64,000 nucleotides of DNA from Polyangium jinanense (lineage in GTDB: Bacteria > Myxococcota > Polyangia > Polyangiales > Polyangiaceae), in contig NZ_JAGTJJ010000060.1 of assembly GCF_028435365.1 (NCBI RefSeq), forward strand, positions 1-64,000, given 5' to 3'. The notes under the pieces were generated by a model, which made no database searches, had not been told where the DNA came from, and saw nothing but the letters and a program-made list of their open reading frames with translations. Of the stretch, positions 15,750 to 23,340 are shown piece by piece. The position numbers and the translations under genes are program-made. Positions within the stretch are counted from its first letter, which is position 1; every line of letters begins with the position of its first letter.

Positions 15750-16754
15750 ATGGGCGCGGGTAACGCGAGCGGAGATCTGCCGGCGGCGTATGCGCTGCAC
15801 CTGGTCGATCTCGCGGCGCGGTGGGGCGTCGCGCCCGACGAGCTGCTCTCCGGGCTTGGGCTCACGCGTGATTCCCTGACGAACCCGGCGGCTCGGATAT
15901 CCCTGGAGACCACGGGCACGCTCGTGAAACGGGCGACGGCGCTCACCGGAGAGCCGGGGCTCGCCGTTTTCATGGGCCTACAGATGCGCCTCTCGTCGCA
16001 CGGATATCTCGGCTTCGCCGCCATGACGGCCGGGACGATCCGCCAGGCGATCGAGCTTGCCATTCGTTTCGTCCCCACGCGCACCACGGCGCTCGGCTTC
16101 CATCTGCACGTCGAGGGCGAAACGGCGTCCCTCGTCTTCGAGGAGCGCGCGCCGCTCGGCGAGGCGCGGGAGTTCATTCTCATCGCGCTCATGATGGGCA
16201 TTGCCCGGATCGGCCGGGACATCACGAAGCAGGAGCTCGGCGGGGACGCGTACTTCGCGTTCGCCGAGCCCCCTTATTTCCAGCGGTTTTCCCACCTCGC
16301 GCCGGGGCGGATTCATTTTGGTCAGCCCTCGAACCGCATCGTCTTCGCCTCCTCGGTGCTCGATTTGCCCCTCGACATGGCCGATCCGGTGGCGATGCAG
16401 CTCGCGCGCGAGCAATGCGAGCGGGAAATGCAGGCCCTCGGGCGGGATGATCGGACGGCGGCGAAGGTCCGTGAGCTCTTGCCGCTGCCGGAGGGATATC
16501 GCTCCCTCGAGGAGATCGCGCAGCACCTCGGCGTCTCGCCGCGCACGCTGAAGCGACGCCTCGCCGATGCGAATACCTCTTATTCCGAGATCCTCGACGA
16601 GCTCCGGCAGGAGCGCGCCATGCTCCTCCTCCGGGACGAGAGCCTCTCGCGCGAGCAAATCGCCGAGCGGCTCGGCTATTCCGACGCGGCGAATTTCGCG
16701 CGGGCCTTCCGGCGCTGGACCGGACGAACCCCCGGCATGCTCCGCAAACCGTGA
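15750..16754 (+). CDS. AraC-family regulator (arabinose-binding-like N-domain)
   Basis: A 334-residue regulator of the type with an N-terminal Arabinose_bd-like domain (LPAAYALHLVDLAARWGV, then SHGYLGFAAMTAGTIRQAIELA) and two C-terminal helix-turn-helix motifs (SLEEIAQHLGVSPRTLKRRL and LSREQIAERLGYSDAANFARAFRRWTG). Proteins of this layout often control catabolic genes. The stop is 3 bp from the stop of the convergent gene. It may control the amidase operon upstream, but nothing in the sequence proves this. Confidence 0.9.
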   Translation: MGAGNASGDLPAAYALHLVDLAARWGVAPDELLSGLGLTRDSLTNPAARISLETTGTLVKRATALTGEPGLAVFMGLQMRLSSHGYLGFAAMTAGTIRQAIELAIRFVPTRTTALGFHLHVEGETASLVFEERAPLGEAREFILIALMMGIARIGRDITKQELGGDAYFAFAEPPYFQRFSHLAPGRIHFGQPSNRIVFASSVLDLPLDMADPVAMQLAREQCEREMQALGRDDRTAAKVRELLPLPEGYRSLEEIAQHLGVSPRTLKRRLADANTSYSEILDELRQERAMLLLRDESLSREQIAERLGYSDAANFARAFRRWTGRTPGMLRKP

Positions 16755-16757
16755 CGG

Positions 16758-17576
16758 TTACGGCGAGGTCGCGGCTCGATACGAGGCCTTCCAGCGATCG
16801 AGCTCCTCGCGGTTATCCATGTCCCAGGGATGGAAGCCGGGCCGGTAGTAATCGAGGTAGTGCAGAAACAGCTTGAACATGCCGCCCGGACGGAAGAAGA
16901 GGAAATCGACGAGCGATATCCATTCCCGGACCGAGAAGAGAATCCCGTTTTCGTGCATGAGCCGCGCCTGGTGCTCGATCACCTTCGCCCAGAAGATCAG
17001 GGTCGTCGGGATCATCAGGGCACAGCGCTCGAACGCGTTGCCGCCCGACGCGAGGTAGACGTCGAACGCGACGGCCTTGTGCTCGTTCTCCTCGGCGGCA
17101 TGCCAGCGCCAGAGCGCGGCCATCTCCGGGTGCGCGCCTTCGAGCAGGCGCGGATCGCCGAGGATGAAATGCCCCATCAGCGCGGTGAAATGCTCGAGAT
17201 TACACGTCACCGCGAGCCGCCAGCGCGGCGGCAAAAGCTTCGTCGCGCGGCGGAGGATGCGCTCGACTCGCTTCTCCATCGCGTCGATCGGATACCCCTC
17301 CTTGCGTAGCATCTCGTTGTATCGGTCGTGCTCGCGGCCGTGAATGCCCTCCTGGGCGACGAAGGCTTTGATCTCCGCGAGGAGCCGGGGATCTTGGACC
17401 CTGTCCCGATGGGCCTTGACGGCCGCAATGAAGAATCGCTCGCCTGCCGGGAAGAAGATGGAGAGGTTGTCGAAGAAGAGCGTGACGGCCCGCCGCTCTC
17501 CGTGCCAAAAACGCGGGATCCGCTCGTTGGTCTCGAACCGCAGATTCCGAACCTCGATCGTCGGGGAAACGGACAT
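16758..17576 (-). CDS. Predicted metal-dependent hydrolase (PF10118-type)
   Basis: A 272-residue protein of the bacterial metal-dependent hydrolase family with a ferritin-like, probably diiron, core. Conserved acidic/His clusters are visible: AFVAQEGIHGREHDRYNEML (about 70-90), NLEHFTALMGHF and WRWHAAEENEHKAVAFDVY (about 155-173). The start at 17576 has GAGGTGA in front. The substrate of the family is not well established. Confidence 0.82.
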   Translation of the reverse strand: MSVSPTIEVRNLRFETNERIPRFWHGERRAVTLFFDNLSIFFPAGERFFIAAVKAHRDRVQDPRLLAEIKAFVAQEGIHGREHDRYNEMLRKEGYPIDAMEKRVERILRRATKLLPPRWRLAVTCNLEHFTALMGHFILGDPRLLEGAHPEMAALWRWHAAEENEHKAVAFDVYLASGGNAFERCALMIPTTLIFWAKVIEHQARLMHENGILFSVREWISLVDFLFFRPGGMFKLFLHYLDYYRPGFHPWDMDNREELDRWKASYRAATSP

Positions 17577-17752
17577 GGCTCACCTCGTGCCGGACATGCG
17601 GATCGTGACACGATGCGCCAAGCGTCGGCAGGTTCGCGCGTGCCAGATCCGTGTCATCTGGGGCCACGGCAGGAGGCCGGCGGCGGCTGGCTTGCGAGGC
17701 GGAGCGGTCCGCGAGGGTTTCGTGCTACGGTCGCCCGCACGGAGGTCTTGTC

Positions 17753-18283
17753 ATGAGATTGCTTGCGTTCGCCATTCCTTTCGCCGTTGCCCTCGCCCTC
17801 GCCCCGCGCGCCGCGCACGCCGGCTGCCCCCAGGCCGCCGGTGATGGATGCGATGCCATCATCAAGATCGAAGCGCGCCTCGAAGGCGCGCCCGCGTGCG
17901 CCAGCCTCGATCAGATCGAGCCCGAGAACGGCTGCGTTTGTCACGGCACCGTCTCCTTCGTGAACAATTGCGCCTTCGAGATCGTGGCCCAGGATTTCTC
18001 GTTCGGCAGCGACAAGACCCTGGTCCTTGCCGGCGAGACGGCCTTCCTCGACGTCGAGGGGAGCCCCTCGGGCGACGCCGTGGGCGGACCGCCGGGCGTC
18101 CACCACGACGAGCTCAACCTCCAGGGCGACGGGCAGGCCTTCAAGCTGATCGTCGATTACACCGTCGAGCACCGCGTGCTCGAGACCGGGTGCAGCATGT
18201 CCGGCGCCGATCGGCCGGGCCTCGCCGGCGTGGGTCTGGGACTCGCCGCGCTTCTTTTCGCGCGCCGTCGCCGGGCTCGTTGA
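17753..18283 (+). CDS. Small exported protein with MYXO-CTERM-like end
   Basis: A 176-residue protein with a signal peptide (MRLLAFAIPFAVALALAPRAAHAG), a Cys-containing beta domain (CDAIIK, CVCHGTVSFVNNCAFEI) and a C-terminal GCSMSGADR, hydrophobic helix, ARRRRAR. This Cys-helix-Arg end is like the myxobacterial sorting signal that anchors proteins at the cell surface. GGAGGT lies six bases before the ATG. No enzyme domain is seen. Confidence 0.8.
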   Translation: MRLLAFAIPFAVALALAPRAAHAGCPQAAGDGCDAIIKIEARLEGAPACASLDQIEPENGCVCHGTVSFVNNCAFEIVAQDFSFGSDKTLVLAGETAFLDVEGSPSGDAVGGPPGVHHDELNLQGDGQAFKLIVDYTVEHRVLETGCSMSGADRPGLAGVGLGLAALLFARRRRAR

Positions 18284-18306
18284 GGCTGCGGAGGAAGGAC
18301 GGAACG

Positions 18307-19386
18307 ATGCGAATCGGAATGCGCATCTTCATGAGCGCGCTCCTCCTCGTCGCTGCGCGGGCCACAGCCGGCTGCTCCGGCGGCGGGGAGGGCGGAACCG
18401 GAGCGGGCGGCGCCGGAGGAACAGGCGGCGCTGGTGGAATGGGCGGCGCGGGCGGCGCCGGAGGAATGGGCGGCACCGGAGGAACGGGCGGCGCTGGTGG
18501 AATGGGCGGCGCGGGCGGCGGTGATCCCGGGCCGAGCGTCGATACGACGAATCCGCAGCTTTACAAGGTCTCCTTCAAAGCGGACCAGGCGGATGCGGCC
18601 GCGACGCAGGCCCTCGGCACGCAGCTCGCGCACCTCGATACGCGGGTCACGTCGCGGGGGCAGCTCGTCGTGTATCTGCACGGCGCGGGCGCGCCTTCCA
18701 CGTGTGGATCGAATGCCCACGGCGAGGTGCTCGCGGGCCTCGGCTTCCACGTGTTCGGCCCCTGTTACCTCAGCGATTACGGCGTGGGGAACTGCGGCGA
18801 CGACATCGAGGGATGCCGCCTCGAAGCGTTCGACGGCACGGATCACCACCCGTTCGTCGACATCACCCCGCCGGACAGCCTCGAGACGCGTATCGTCAAA
18901 GGGCTCGCCTATCTCGCCGAGCAAAACCCCCAGGGCGACTGGACGTATTTCGTCGACGGCGACAAACCCCGCTGGGACAAGATCGTCATTTCGGGGATTT
19001 CTCACGGCGCGAGCACGTCCGCGGTCATCGGGAAACACCGGCTCGTCCACCGCGTGGTGAGCCTCTCCGGGCCGCTCGACAGCAACCAGGCCTGGCTGAA
19101 GGCGCCTTCGCTCACGCCCATCGATCGGTTTTACGCCCTCACCCACACGGCCGATTCACAGCACCCGGGGCACCTGACATCGTTCGAGGATCTCGGCCTC
19201 CCCGGCATGCCGACCTCCGTCGACGGCGCCATGCCGCCCTACGGGGACAGCCATCGCCTTCGTTCGTCGGCCGAGACGAGCGACGGTCACGTCTCCACGC
19301 AGGCCGGCGGCCCTTCGCCGAAGGACGCGGACGGGAACTACGTGTTCCTGCCGGTCTGGATCTACCTTTATACCGGATCGCTCTGA
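18307..19386 (+). CDS. Lipoprotein with alpha/beta-hydrolase fold
   Basis: A 359-residue lipoprotein with signal MRIGMRIFMSALLLVAARA and Cys in TAGCSGGG. About 45 residues of Gly-Gly-Ala/Met/Thr linker follow, then a 280-residue alpha/beta-hydrolase-like domain. The nucleophile elbow is GISHGAST (about 240), with an oxyanion region LVVYLHGAGAPSTCG and a late His (TSDGHVSTQ). It resembles the BPSS1187-type exported proteins of proteobacteria. The likely substrate is an ester, unidentified. The 3' end overlaps the convergent gene by 19 bp. Confidence 0.75.
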   Translation: MRIGMRIFMSALLLVAARATAGCSGGGEGGTGAGGAGGTGGAGGMGGAGGAGGMGGTGGTGGAGGMGGAGGGDPGPSVDTTNPQLYKVSFKADQADAAATQALGTQLAHLDTRVTSRGQLVVYLHGAGAPSTCGSNAHGEVLAGLGFHVFGPCYLSDYGVGNCGDDIEGCRLEAFDGTDHHPFVDITPPDSLETRIVKGLAYLAEQNPQGDWTYFVDGDKPRWDKIVISGISHGASTSAVIGKHRLVHRVVSLSGPLDSNQAWLKAPSLTPIDRFYALTHTADSQHPGHLTSFEDLGLPGMPTSVDGAMPPYGDSHRLRSSAETSDGHVSTQAGGPSPKDADGNYVFLPVWIYLYTGSL

Positions 19387-20873
19387 GCGCTTCTTCCACA
19401 TCGACGCGCTTCGCCCGCCCGCGTCTCCAGTGCGAGGCAGCGGCGAAGCGCCTCGAGGAAGTATCGATCCCCGAAGGAGAGGGATTGCTGCGGCCATCCG
19501 TAGGAGGTGGATCCGCGTGCCAGGATGCCTCGATGGGGAGAATCCACCGCGAGATAGGCGAGCTTGCCGTCGGGGGCGCGGAAGGTGAGCAGGGAATGCA
19601 GGATGTTCTCGGCGGCGCCGAGATACCGCTCCCGCAGGTTGGGGTCGTCGACGAGCGTGCCGAGCTCGAGCAAACCCGACGCTGCAATCGCGGCAGCGGA
19701 CGAGTCCCGGGCCGTGAACGCATGCGTGCCCGGCCGCCGGTCGCCGAGGACGCCATCGCCGTTCGCGTCGTTCCAGGGCCCCTCGGGCTCCCCGAGCGCT
19801 GCGTCGAAATCGCTGGGCGGCACGAAGTCGCCGGGAACGTGGTTATAGGGATCGCGCGTATCGTTCGGCAGGTGATCGATGAAATAGTCGGCGACGCGTG
19901 AGGCGGTTTCGAGGAACCGGACCGGCTCGACCGAGGCATCGTCCCTGGTGAAGCGGTAGACCGTGGTAAAACCATGAAGGGCCCATGCCTGGCCGCGCGA
20001 CCAAGTGGATTCCGCAGCAAAACCTTGATCACTTATCTTCTTGTGGATCCGACCCGCCCCCGGCCCCGCGCCCTCCTCGTGCTGGACGATGTGGTAGGTG
20101 CTGCCGTCGGAGCGAACGTTCTCGGCCATCACCGTCATCGCGTGGGTCACCGCGTGCTTGTAGAGGAGGCGCAGGGGCCCGGACCCGGGACGATCGGCGA
20201 GGTCCCAGGCGAGCAAGGGGAGCTCGACGTTCATCATGCTGTCGATGTACACGGGATAAGGCGCGAGGTAATCGTTGGAGAGCGGAAAAGCTCGGTAGGC
20301 CCCCACCGGCGTGGAGCCCGCATTGAACAGCCGATCCAGCGAGAACGCGCTCCGCTCGATCGCGGTCCGCGCGCGTCCGCGCCAAACCCCGCCCGGATCG
20401 TCGCCCTCGTCCAGCACGGAGAGCGCCTTGCCAAACGTCGAGAGAAAACGAAAACCGAGATCGTGGTCGCTCGCCGTATTCTCCAGCGTCGCCATGTGCG
20501 AGGTCCATGCGAGCGCGGCTTGTCGCATCCGCGGATCACGCCCGTGGCGATAGAGCTCCCACACCACACCCGGGAAAAAGCCGCTGCGCCAGTCCTCGAC
20601 GGGCTTCTGCACCCAGCTCCCGAGGTTGGGCGGCGAAGGCTTGGTCACGACCGGGTAAAGCGAGGCGAAATGGTCGGGATCCGCGCCCGCGAGCTCGTCG
20701 ATCGTGGCGCGCGTCCGTTCTTGAGCGAAGACCAGCGCGTCGTCGATCCGTGGGCGAAGCGGAGATGCGGCGGATTCGCTCGGCGGCTCCTCGGGCGCAC
20801 ACGTCGGGAGCGTGAGGCAGAGCGCGGCGATGACGGGGAAATTCCGACGAAGCCGGTTCACGGGCGCGTGCAT
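19368..20873 (-). CDS. Exported glycoside hydrolase, GH88/GH105-like
   Basis: A 501-residue lipoprotein (signal ending near PTCAPEEPP) with the all-helical (alpha/alpha)6 barrel pattern of unsaturated glucuronyl/rhamnogalacturonyl hydrolases. Signature pieces are WRSGFFPGVVWELY, STWSRGQAWALHGF and TARDSSAAAIAASGLLEL, which in GH88 enzymes surround the catalytic Asp residues. PQQSLSFGDRYFLEAL is typical of the end of the barrel. It probably trims oligosaccharides released from polyuronates by lyases, at the cell surface. Confidence 0.85.
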   Translation of the reverse strand: MHAPVNRLRRNFPVIAALCLTLPTCAPEEPPSESAASPLRPRIDDALVFAQERTRATIDELAGADPDHFASLYPVVTKPSPPNLGSWVQKPVEDWRSGFFPGVVWELYRHGRDPRMRQAALAWTSHMATLENTASDHDLGFRFLSTFGKALSVLDEGDDPGGVWRGRARTAIERSAFSLDRLFNAGSTPVGAYRAFPLSNDYLAPYPVYIDSMMNVELPLLAWDLADRPGSGPLRLLYKHAVTHAMTVMAENVRSDGSTYHIVQHEEGAGPGAGRIHKKISDQGFAAESTWSRGQAWALHGFTTVYRFTRDDASVEPVRFLETASRVADYFIDHLPNDTRDPYNHVPGDFVPPSDFDAALGEPEGPWNDANGDGVLGDRRPGTHAFTARDSSAAAIAASGLLELGTLVDDPNLRERYLGAAENILHSLLTFRAPDGKLAYLAVDSPHRGILARGSTSYGWPQQSLSFGDRYFLEALRRCLALETRAGEARRCGRSAQSDPV

Positions 20874-20914
20874 GCCCTATGTCTCGTGCCCGCGAGGGTC
20901 GACGTAAAGCCGAC

Positions 20915-21883
20915 TTACGGCTCGGCGAACGCAGGCGCGGCGCTCTGCCCGGAGCCGAAGGAATCCGCCCCTGCGCGCCGTGCCGCGTGCGCGAGCCTGT
21001 GCTCCCGCGGGCCTTGGCCGTGGGCGCGCGTAAAAGCCCGCGTGAAGGCCGCTTCGCTATCATAGCCGACACGCGCCGCGATCACCTTGATGGGCAGCGT
21101 CGTTCCCGCGAGCAGCGCGGCCGCGCGGTCGAGGCGCAGGCGACGCACGTAGCTACCGAGCGGCTCGCCGAGCAGGGCGGTGGCGCGTGCCGCGAATGCC
21201 GAGCGCGAGAGGCCGACGCGCCGCGCGAGCTCCCCGAGCTCCCAGTTCTCCTCGGGCGCGGCCCGCACCTCGGCGAGCGCGGCCGCGATGGGCTCGTCCT
21301 GCAGCGCCTCTCGGCCGGGAAGCGGCGAGGCCAGCGTGCGGAGCGCGCAAGCAAAGAGCGTGTGCCCGAATGCCTCCACGATCCCGTCGCGCAGCGGCGG
21401 CGAGAGATCAGGCGCCTCGGCGAGCAAATGCAAGGTCTCGCCGAGCCACCGGGACAAACCCGGATTCGAGCCCTGGAGGTGCACGAGCGAGGGCAGGAGC
21501 GAGATCCACGGCGCGCCCGCGGCGTCGAAGCGCAGATCCACGACGACGAGGCGCGTCTCGGGCGGCGCCTCGGTGCGTATCGAGGTCGGGCCCGTGGGCC
21601 GGAGGGCCTTGCAATAAACGTCGGAGAAGCCGCAGAGCGAGGTCGTGGGTTTGTCGCGGATCGAATGCGCGTCGCCGCGGGGCAGGAAGACGATCTCGCC
21701 CTCGCGGAGCGCGAGCCGCTGGTCCTTCTGGCCGACCCAGCCACCCCCGCGCAGCGCCGCGTAGACGCGAGCCTTGCCTTGCGAGGGGAGCTGTTTTCCC
21801 CATCGATCGCCGAGATCGGCCTGCTGCACCTCGGTTCCTTGCAGGCGGAGCGTCCGTGCCAGCTCGTCGAAGGCTGCCGACAT
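20915..21883 (-). CDS. AraC-family regulator with cupin N-domain
   Basis: A 322-residue AraC protein. The N-terminal half is a cupin_6-type domain (RLALREGEIVFLPRGDAHSI). The C-terminus has two helix-turn-helix motifs (WELGELARRVGLSRSAFAARA and IKVIAARVGYDSEAAFTRAFTRAHG). Start at MSAAFDELAR. It diverges from the SnoaL-like and NmrA-like genes across 124 bp containing a 21-bp-spaced direct repeat, the usual geometry of an AraC site, so it most likely controls that pair. Confidence 0.9.
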   Translation of the reverse strand: MSAAFDELARTLRLQGTEVQQADLGDRWGKQLPSQGKARVYAALRGGGWVGQKDQRLALREGEIVFLPRGDAHSIRDKPTTSLCGFSDVYCKALRPTGPTSIRTEAPPETRLVVVDLRFDAAGAPWISLLPSLVHLQGSNPGLSRWLGETLHLLAEAPDLSPPLRDGIVEAFGHTLFACALRTLASPLPGREALQDEPIAAALAEVRAAPEENWELGELARRVGLSRSAFAARATALLGEPLGSYVRRLRLDRAAALLAGTTLPIKVIAARVGYDSEAAFTRAFTRAHGQGPREHRLAHAARRAGADSFGSGQSAAPAFAEP

Positions 21884-21923
21884 GCCCGGGAGTCTAGCGT
21901 GGCGGGCGCTTGACGTCACGTGT

Positions 21924-21954
21924 GGACGCGCGGGCGTGTGATCCGGACGCGCGG
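21924..21954. promoter_or_regulatory. Putative AraC operator (direct repeat)
   Basis: GGACGCGCGG occurs at 21924-21933 and 21945-21954, exactly 21 bp apart, two helical turns. A palindrome TGACGTCA (21911-21918) overlapping CACGTG (21917-21922) lies just before. The site is in the gap between the AraC gene and the genes it probably controls. Confidence 0.45.
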
Positions 21955-22007
21955 CAAAGCCCTCTGCCGTTACCTTCTGGGCATCCCTCGAACGGAGGAG
22001 GTATCCC

Positions 22008-22451
22008 ATGACGAGCACAGGACATCGTGACGCTGCGCAGGCCCTCGACGAGCACCTCGCGCTCATTTCCCAGGACATCCAGCGCTGGATCGAGCTCTTC
22101 GCGGACGACGCCGTGGTCGAGTTCCCTTACGCCCCGCCCGGGCTGCCGGCGCGCCTCGAAGGCAAGGCGGCGATCGACGCGTATTTCCGCCCCACGCCGC
22201 AGACGTTCGTCGGGCTCACGTTCAGCAACCTGCGCCGGTATGTCACGACGGACCCCGACGTGGCGCTGGCCGAGGTGCACGGCACGGCGTTCATCCCCAC
22301 CACCGGCAAGCGGTGCGAGCAGGACTACATCATGGTGCTGCGGACGAAGGCGGGGAAGATCGTTCATTATCGCGAATACTGGAACGTCGGGCTCGCGCTC
22401 GAATCGTTTGGCGGGACAGACGAGGCGCGCAAGGCGGTGGGTACGCCATGA
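22008..22451 (+). CDS. SnoaL-like NTF2-fold protein
   Basis: A 147-residue NTF2-like protein (SnoaL-like): ISQDIQRWIELFADDAVVEFPYAPPG, IDAYFRPTPQTFVGLTF and a C-terminal REYWNVGLALES. The fold is used by small isomerases, cyclases and binding proteins. A strong GGAGGAGG precedes the start. Its stop overlaps the start of the next gene by ATGA (22448-22451). Confidence 0.85.
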   Translation: MTSTGHRDAAQALDEHLALISQDIQRWIELFADDAVVEFPYAPPGLPARLEGKAAIDAYFRPTPQTFVGLTFSNLRRYVTTDPDVALAEVHGTAFIPTTGKRCEQDYIMVLRTKAGKIVHYREYWNVGLALESFGGTDEARKAVGTP

Positions 22452-23290
22452 GCGGCCATATCTTGATCACAGGCGGGACCGGCAACACCGGTCGTCGGAT
22501 TGCCGCGCGCCTCGGCGAGCTCGGTGTGTCCGCGCGCGTGGCGAGCCGCGCGGCCAGCGGCAGCGATCACGTGGTGTTCGATTGGGCCGACCCCTCGACA
22601 CACGCGCCCGCGCTTTCGGGCGTGGATCGGGTGTATCTGATCGCGCCGGGGATGGTCGAGGATCCTTCCACGCTGATGCTGCCGTTTCTCGAGCGTGCCC
22701 TCGCGAGCGGGGTCGGGCGGTTTGTCCTGCTGAGCTCGTCTGCCATTCCCGAGGGCGCACCGGGCCTCGGCACCGTGGATCGATTTCTGCGCGAGCGCGC
22801 GCCGGGCTTTGCGATCTTGAAGCCCTCGTGGTTCATGCAGAACTTCGTCGAGCCGCGGCACCCGCACGCCGCGAGCCTGATCGGCGAGGGAAAGGTGGTC
22901 ACCTCGACGGGCGCGGGGCGGGTCGGATTCGTGGACGCGGACGATATCGCGGAGGTCGCCGTGCGCGCGCTCGTCGACGAGACGTCACATGATACGGCGC
23001 ACGTGATCACCGGGCCGGAGGCGCTTACGTATGCGGAGGTGGCGGCGATCCTGGAGCGCGTCACCGGCAGGCCGATGCGGCACGAGCACGTGGACGACGA
23101 CGAGGCCCGGCGCCGCCTCACGGCCGCGGGCATGCCGGAGCCGTATGCCGCGCTGCTGGTCGGGCTCGACATTGCAATCCGGGACGGCGCGGAAGATCGC
23201 GTCACGGATACGGTCCTCCGCGTCACCGGGCGCGCGCCGCGTTCGTTCGAGGCGTTTGCCCGGGCGCATGCGCGGGTCTTTCGGGGGTGA
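22448..23290 (+). CDS. NmrA-like NAD(P)-binding oxidoreductase
   Basis: A 280-residue atypical short-chain dehydrogenase with the N-terminal nucleotide motif ILITGGTGNTGRRIA, FVLLSSSAIPEGA and FAILKPSWFMQNFVE, like NmrA/azoreductase-type and ergot-alkaloid-type reductases. It is translationally coupled to the SnoaL-like gene. The AraC-SnoaL-NmrA cassette is a recurrent bacterial arrangement whose inducer is usually a small reactive organic compound; the substrate here is unknown. Confidence 0.85.
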   Translation: MSGHILITGGTGNTGRRIAARLGELGVSARVASRAASGSDHVVFDWADPSTHAPALSGVDRVYLIAPGMVEDPSTLMLPFLERALASGVGRFVLLSSSAIPEGAPGLGTVDRFLRERAPGFAILKPSWFMQNFVEPRHPHAASLIGEGKVVTSTGAGRVGFVDADDIAEVAVRALVDETSHDTAHVITGPEALTYAEVAAILERVTGRPMRHEHVDDDEARRRLTAAGMPEPYAALLVGLDIAIRDGAEDRVTDTVLRVTGRAPRSFEAFARAHARVFRG

Positions 23291-23300
23291 GCCACCAGGG

Positions 23301-23339
23301 CGGGCGTTCGCGCCCGACCGCCGCGCCGGCGTCCGGCGC
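23301..23339. terminator. Two tandem stems between convergent genes
   Basis: CGGGCG-TTCG-CGCCCG (23301-23316, UUCG tetraloop) is followed by GCGCCGG-CGT-CCGGCGC (23323-23339). They fill the 50-bp gap between two convergent stops. There is no T run, so they are likely stop or stability stems for both transcripts. Confidence 0.45.
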
Positions 23340-23340
23340 C

